From positions 1-48,634 of the forward strand of contig LYSV01000084.1 of NCBI GenBank assembly GCA_001657315.1: a stretch of 48,634 bases of DNA, in the 5' to 3' direction. The notes under the pieces were generated by a model that ran no database searches, was not told where the DNA came from, and worked only from the letters and a program-made list of their open reading frames with translations. Position 1 is the first letter of the stretch. Every line of letters begins with the position of its first letter. Both the position numbers and the translations under genes were made by a program. Of this stretch, positions 44,909 through 48,634 are shown piece by piece. Source of the DNA: Flammeovirgaceae bacterium BBD 1991-12. Its GTDB lineage: Bacteria > Bacteroidota > Bacteroidia > Cytophagales > Cyclobacteriaceae.

Positions 44909-46723
44909 ATGCAGAAGCGTGAGAACAGACTAAGCAGACTATTTTCATCGATAGTGGCGTTGATTATCATCCCGGTTTCCGTATCTATAGCTCAGGGTCC
45001 GCCACCTGATCAAGGATACGAACTGTTGTTCGAAGAGAATTTTGAAGGAGACAGTATTGACCCGGATCTATGGGTGTACCGCGAAGGTCGCAGGACGGCC
45101 GGTGATTGGATCAATGGATATAACCTAAAGGAAAAGGTTTACCTGAAAGACGGGATGCTCCACATCGAAGCGGACTATGAAAAAATCAACGGAGCATACG
45201 AATATACCGGGGGTGGAATCATAAGTAAGATGAATTTTGGCTATGGCTATTATGAGTCCGTTTCGAAGCCTTATATGGCCGGAAAAGGGGTTCACACCTC
45301 TTTTTGGCAAGCAGGAAGTCAGCGACCCAATAACAGCATTTTCGAGATCGATGGGTACGAAATTGACTCTAAATCGAAAATGGCGTGTAATAACCTGTAT
45401 GTTCATCTGGCATCTAAAGATGCGCGCATAGCCTGGCCACACAGAGGCAATATGCCCTATGTAACAGACGAAGACGGTTGGATATTGGACGCCTGGGAAT
45501 ACACCCCTGATGGAGTGAATTTCTTTGACGGAGGTAAGTTGGTGGCCACGGCAGAATGGAAAGACCTGACGGCACAGCAGCAGGTATGGTTAACCGCTCT
45601 CAATGGTTGTGGTCAGGTAGATATTGAGGCGCTTCCGGGAGAAAGCCTGTTTAAATATTTCAGATATTATGCCAGGGATTATCCAGGAGTGAACCTCTTA
45701 CCCAATGGTGATTTCGAGTATAATCAGGATAAAGTAAATCCATCAAAACCCGTTTCATGGACACCTGTTGAAGACGGTGGCGCGATTTTGGTCGTGGAGG
45801 GTGACGCTGCAAATGATCGCTACAAGTTGCGGTTCGGTGACGATAAAAACTATAAAACAGCGCTCGAACAAAAAATAGAGTTCATCCGAAACGGTGAGTA
45901 TATGCTCACTGCCCAGGTGCGCTCAAATAATAAAGCCGGGGTAGCTAAAATCAATGTAAATGGTGAGGATTACACACTCAATTTACCAGTATCCAGGAAA
46001 TGGAAACAGGTTGAGTTAAGCAACATTATAGTTGAGAATAATGAAGCACATATCGCCATTTCAGTATCCGGACAGGCTAATGAGTGGCTGGAAATTGATG
46101 ACATCAAATTCATGAAGCCCCCTTTAGAGGGGCAGACGGCAAGAGAACCAGAACCTTTGAAAATTGTAAAAGAGCCTCTTTGGCACCTGGCAAAAGCCGA
46201 ACCTATTGTATTCCCCGGTGATGATCGATTCTTCTTTTTCGATCGCTTTCTGGGATATGGAGATGCGATTTCTGTTGCATTTACAATCAAAGCAGATCGA
46301 TTGGCAAATATGACTCCCATTGCAAGAATTCCTGAAACAGGGCAATCCGGTTGGTTGATCGGTCTTAGAGAAGATGGTGGCTTACTATTTAGAATTGGTA
46401 GTCAGGCAGATTACACTGATGTGGTTGCTCAGGATGTTTATACGGCAGGTAAGGAATGTCAGGTCGTTTGCCAATTTGATAATGGCACTGCTTCTATCTA
46501 TCTGGATGGAAAGTTAGTAGCGTCTAAGACCGGAATCATACAGAATACCCTTGATAAAACCGCTGCCGGGAAGTTGGGCTCTGTAGGTAGGGGCTATGAA
46601 GCCATCAATGGGGTAGTGCAAGAGTCAGAAGAAAAACAAAATAAAAAGGTAGAGACCAGAAATTTCAAAGGAACGATTCAAAACATTAAAATTTATAACA
46701 AGGCAATTCCAATTGTCAATTAA
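44909..46723 (+). CDS. GH16 family glycanase with CBM4/9-like and LamG domains
   Basis: The ATG at 44909, 4 bases after the previous stop, gives 604 residues with a clean signal peptide (LFSSIVALIIIPVSVSIAQ). Longer readings overlap the upstream gene from a TTG and are unlikely. The GH16 domain (about residues 30-240) has FEEDFEGD-type start LLFEENFEGDSIDPDLWVY and the active strand EIDGYE, with E146, D148 and E151. A CBM4/9-like module follows (about 255-395; NLLPNGDFEY, GEYMLTAQVRSNNKAGVAKI, WLEIDDIKFMKP). Residues 405-604 form a LamG/concanavalin-like domain (AISVAFTIKADRLANMTPIA, ASIYLDGKLVASKTG, FKGTIQNIKIYNKAIP). No T9SS domain or lipobox is present, so the periplasm is most likely. Substrate unknown. 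Confidence 0.87.
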   Translation: MQKRENRLSRLFSSIVALIIIPVSVSIAQGPPPDQGYELLFEENFEGDSIDPDLWVYREGRRTAGDWINGYNLKEKVYLKDGMLHIEADYEKINGAYEYTGGGIISKMNFGYGYYESVSKPYMAGKGVHTSFWQAGSQRPNNSIFEIDGYEIDSKSKMACNNLYVHLASKDARIAWPHRGNMPYVTDEDGWILDAWEYTPDGVNFFDGGKLVATAEWKDLTAQQQVWLTALNGCGQVDIEALPGESLFKYFRYYARDYPGVNLLPNGDFEYNQDKVNPSKPVSWTPVEDGGAILVVEGDAANDRYKLRFGDDKNYKTALEQKIEFIRNGEYMLTAQVRSNNKAGVAKINVNGEDYTLNLPVSRKWKQVELSNIIVENNEAHIAISVSGQANEWLEIDDIKFMKPPLEGQTAREPEPLKIVKEPLWHLAKAEPIVFPGDDRFFFFDRFLGYGDAISVAFTIKADRLANMTPIARIPETGQSGWLIGLREDGGLLFRIGSQADYTDVVAQDVYTAGKECQVVCQFDNGTASIYLDGKLVASKTGIIQNTLDKTAAGKLGSVGRGYEAINGVVQESEEKQNKKVETRNFKGTIQNIKIYNKAIPIVN

Positions 46724-46752
46724 CAAATAAAAACCTCACTAAAGTTCATTAA

Positions 46753-48634
46753 ATGCTATCTGTCAAGACCATGAATATATCCATTAAAAAGATCGGTACA
46801 CTGGTTTTTGTTGCAGCCATCCTTTCGAGCGCAAAGGTTGATGCTCAAATTCCAGGGTATGAGCTGGTAAACGAACCTGTCGACATCAGTTCTGACTTTT
46901 TTGATTTTCAGAACACGTATTATTTCGCGGACAGTCTGACCTCTTTTGATCCAAAAACAGGGGTAGGAGAGATCAACTACAAGCGTCACGAGTACAAGAC
47001 GAGAATCGCATTCAATAATATGTTAGGCGTATTGAAGCCTGTGGGGCCAAATGAATTTCCGGACGCAGAGTATGCACCGTCCCCCGACAAATCCTTTGCC
47101 ATTGAGTTCGTGTCAGACCGGTCGATTCGTTTGAAGGTATACAGTGGTGCGGATTCAACTCCCGATGAGCCTTCGTTGATGTTAGTTGATGGTACAGCTC
47201 CCAGGGTACAATCCTGGAAATATTCCTATCAAAAAGGTAAACACACTTATACCAGCAAATACGCCAGGGTAGTGATCGCTGAATACCCCTGGAAAGTCTC
47301 GCTTTATGATAGCAAAGGAAAGCTGCTCACTTCTACCAATCACCATGTGGATCACGCAGATAATACGTACACTCCTGTAATGCCTTTCTCCTATGTGCAA
47401 CGAGCGACTGATTATTCACGAAGCTTCAATGCGGCTTTTTCACTTTCGCCAAACGAAAAGATTTTTGGATGTGGGGAGTCTTACACCGAGTTCAATAAAA
47501 GAGGTAGCAAAGTGGTGTTATTTGGCGATGATGCAAATGGCGTACAAAACGAGTCGAACTACAAGCCCATTCCGTTCTTCATGAGTAGCCGTGGGTATGG
47601 CATGTTTATGCATACTTCTTCTCCCATCACCTGTGATTTTGGTAGATACTTCAGTGGAGTCAATGCCCTGATGGTAGGTGATGAGACATTGGACTTGTTC
47701 ATTTTCATCGGAGAGCCAAAAGAGGTATTGGATGAATACACCAACTTAACCGGGAAGGCTCAAATGCCACCACTTTGGTCTTTCGGGTTTTGGATGAGCC
47801 GAATTTCATATGCCAGTGAAAAAGAAGGCCGTGAAGTAGCTAAAAACTTACGTAAGCACAAAGTACCGAGTGATGTGATTCACTTTGATACTAACTGGTT
47901 TGAAGAAGACTGGCGATGCGATTATAAATTTTCGGAGAATCGATTCGATGATCCTGAAAAAATGATTGCCGATTTCCAAAAAGATGGATTCGAAACTTGT
48001 TTGTGGCAGCTTCCTTATTTTGTGCCTCACAACAAACTCTTCAACGAAATTGTAGACAATGGTTTACACGTTAAAAATGCGAAGGGTAATGTGCCCTACA
48101 ATGATGCAGTGTTGGATTTTTCCAACCCCAAAACGGTAGAGTGGTACCAGGGTAAAATCGCCGGGTTGTTGGAATTGGGTGTTGGAGCAATTAAAGTGGA
48201 TTTTGGAGAAGCAGCACCTTTATCGGGAATCTATGCTTCCGGTAAGTCTGGCTACTACGAACATAATATCTATCCTTTGAGATACAACAAAGCAGTTGCC
48301 GAAATCACGCAAAAAGTAAAAGGAGAGCAAATCATGTGGGCGAGAAGTGCCTGGGCAGGTAGTCAGCGTTACCCGGTACACTGGGGCGGAGACCCAGCCA
48401 ATACCAATACCGCTATGGCTGCCACTTTAAGAGGTGGATTGTCCATGGGGCTTAGTGGCTTTTCTTTCTGGAGCCACGATATTGGAGGATTTGTTCACCC
48501 TTGCCCGGAAGATCTCTACAGACGATGGACGCCATTTGGAATGTTGACTTCTCATACGCGTTCGCACGGATTTCCACCTACCGAGCCCTGGGAGTATGGC
48601 GAGCCGTTCCTTACGCAATTCAGGAACGCGACCA
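46753..48634 (+). CDS. GH31 family alpha-xylosidase-like enzyme (3' end outside window)
   Basis: The frame is open to the window end: 627 codons of a protein likely to run further. The signal peptide (IGTLVFVAAILSSAKVDAQ) works from ATG 46753 or, more cleanly, from Met7 at 46771. The N-terminal GH31 beta-sandwich leads into the barrel (PPLWSFGFWMSRISYASE, DVIHFDTNWFEEDWRCDYKF). The nucleophile is D483 in IKVDFGEAAP and the acid/base is D547 in HWGGDPA. The downstream LRGGLSMGLSGFSFWSHDIGG matches the YicI-like alpha-xylosidase subgroup. Such enzymes release alpha-xylosyl units, for example from xyloglucan oligosaccharides. The gene starts 29 bases after the GH16-LamG gene. Family firm; alpha-xylosidase specificity is likely from the motif context. 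Confidence 0.92.
   Translation, partial: MLSVKTMNISIKKIGTLVFVAAILSSAKVDAQIPGYELVNEPVDISSDFFDFQNTYYFADSLTSFDPKTGVGEINYKRHEYKTRIAFNNMLGVLKPVGPNEFPDAEYAPSPDKSFAIEFVSDRSIRLKVYSGADSTPDEPSLMLVDGTAPRVQSWKYSYQKGKHTYTSKYARVVIAEYPWKVSLYDSKGKLLTSTNHHVDHADNTYTPVMPFSYVQRATDYSRSFNAAFSLSPNEKIFGCGESYTEFNKRGSKVVLFGDDANGVQNESNYKPIPFFMSSRGYGMFMHTSSPITCDFGRYFSGVNALMVGDETLDLFIFIGEPKEVLDEYTNLTGKAQMPPLWSFGFWMSRISYASEKEGREVAKNLRKHKVPSDVIHFDTNWFEEDWRCDYKFSENRFDDPEKMIADFQKDGFETCLWQLPYFVPHNKLFNEIVDNGLHVKNAKGNVPYNDAVLDFSNPKTVEWYQGKIAGLLELGVGAIKVDFGEAAPLSGIYASGKSGYYEHNIYPLRYNKAVAEITQKVKGEQIMWARSAWAGSQRYPVHWGGDPANTNTAMAATLRGGLSMGLSGFSFWSHDIGGFVHPCPEDLYRRWTPFGMLTSHTRSHGFPPTEPWEYGEPFLTQFRNAT

Overview
The window is a large carbohydrate-utilisation region of a member of the Bacteroidota. 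Signs of the phylum are a SusC/SusD pair, a hybrid two-component system (HTCS) regulator, lipoproteins with acidic residues after the lipid-anchored cysteine, and three C-terminal sorting domains of the type IX secretion system (T9SS). Planctomycete-type cytochrome genes (PSCyt/DUF1553, DUF1501) next to these point, by inference, to a marine or soil Cytophagales-like lineage. No rRNA, tRNA, CRISPR array, transposase or phage gene was recognised.

Layout. (1) 1-14.2 kb: the 3' part of a T9SS-exported parallel beta-helix protein; a convergent GH16 lipoprotein; about 1 kb with only gene remnants and one possible mini-protein; then GH43, a GH43/32-like lipoprotein, a second beta-helix paralogue, a LacZ-type GH2, a broken secreted gene and a glycan-binding-type lipoprotein. 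(2) 14.3-15.4 kb, minus strand: an AraC regulator and a short secreted peptide. (3) 15.5-22.7 kb: a tight four-gene unit of PSCyt1-DUF1549-LamG-DUF1553, DUF1501, an NHL-type beta-propeller, and a DUF2231-cytochrome c-LRR protein. (4) 22.8-27.0 kb, minus strand: the HTCS. (5) 27.3-34.0 kb: SusC, SusD and a third surface lipoprotein, closed by a clear terminator. (6) 34.1-48.6 kb: a second GH43/32-like lipoprotein, an SSS-family symporter, an FAD-dependent oxidoreductase, GH16 (T9SS), GH2 with an inserted binding domain, a third GH43/32-like lipoprotein, GH16-CBM-LamG, and a GH31 enzyme cut by the window end.

How it may work together (inference). Surface GH16 endo-enzymes and beta-helix proteins cut a polysaccharide. 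SusCD and the surface lipoproteins bind and import oligomers. Periplasmic GH2, GH43, GH31 and GH43/32-like enzymes trim galactosyl, xylosyl/arabinosyl and other side groups. The HTCS senses a periplasmic oligosaccharide, and the symporter takes up released sugars or acids. The FAD enzyme and the cytochrome module add a redox component unusual for a classical Sus locus. The substrate cannot be fixed: three GH16s, two GH2s and a predicted alpha-xylosidase suggest a branched galactan- or glucan-type polymer. No sulfatase with the usual C/S-x-P-x-R signature was seen.
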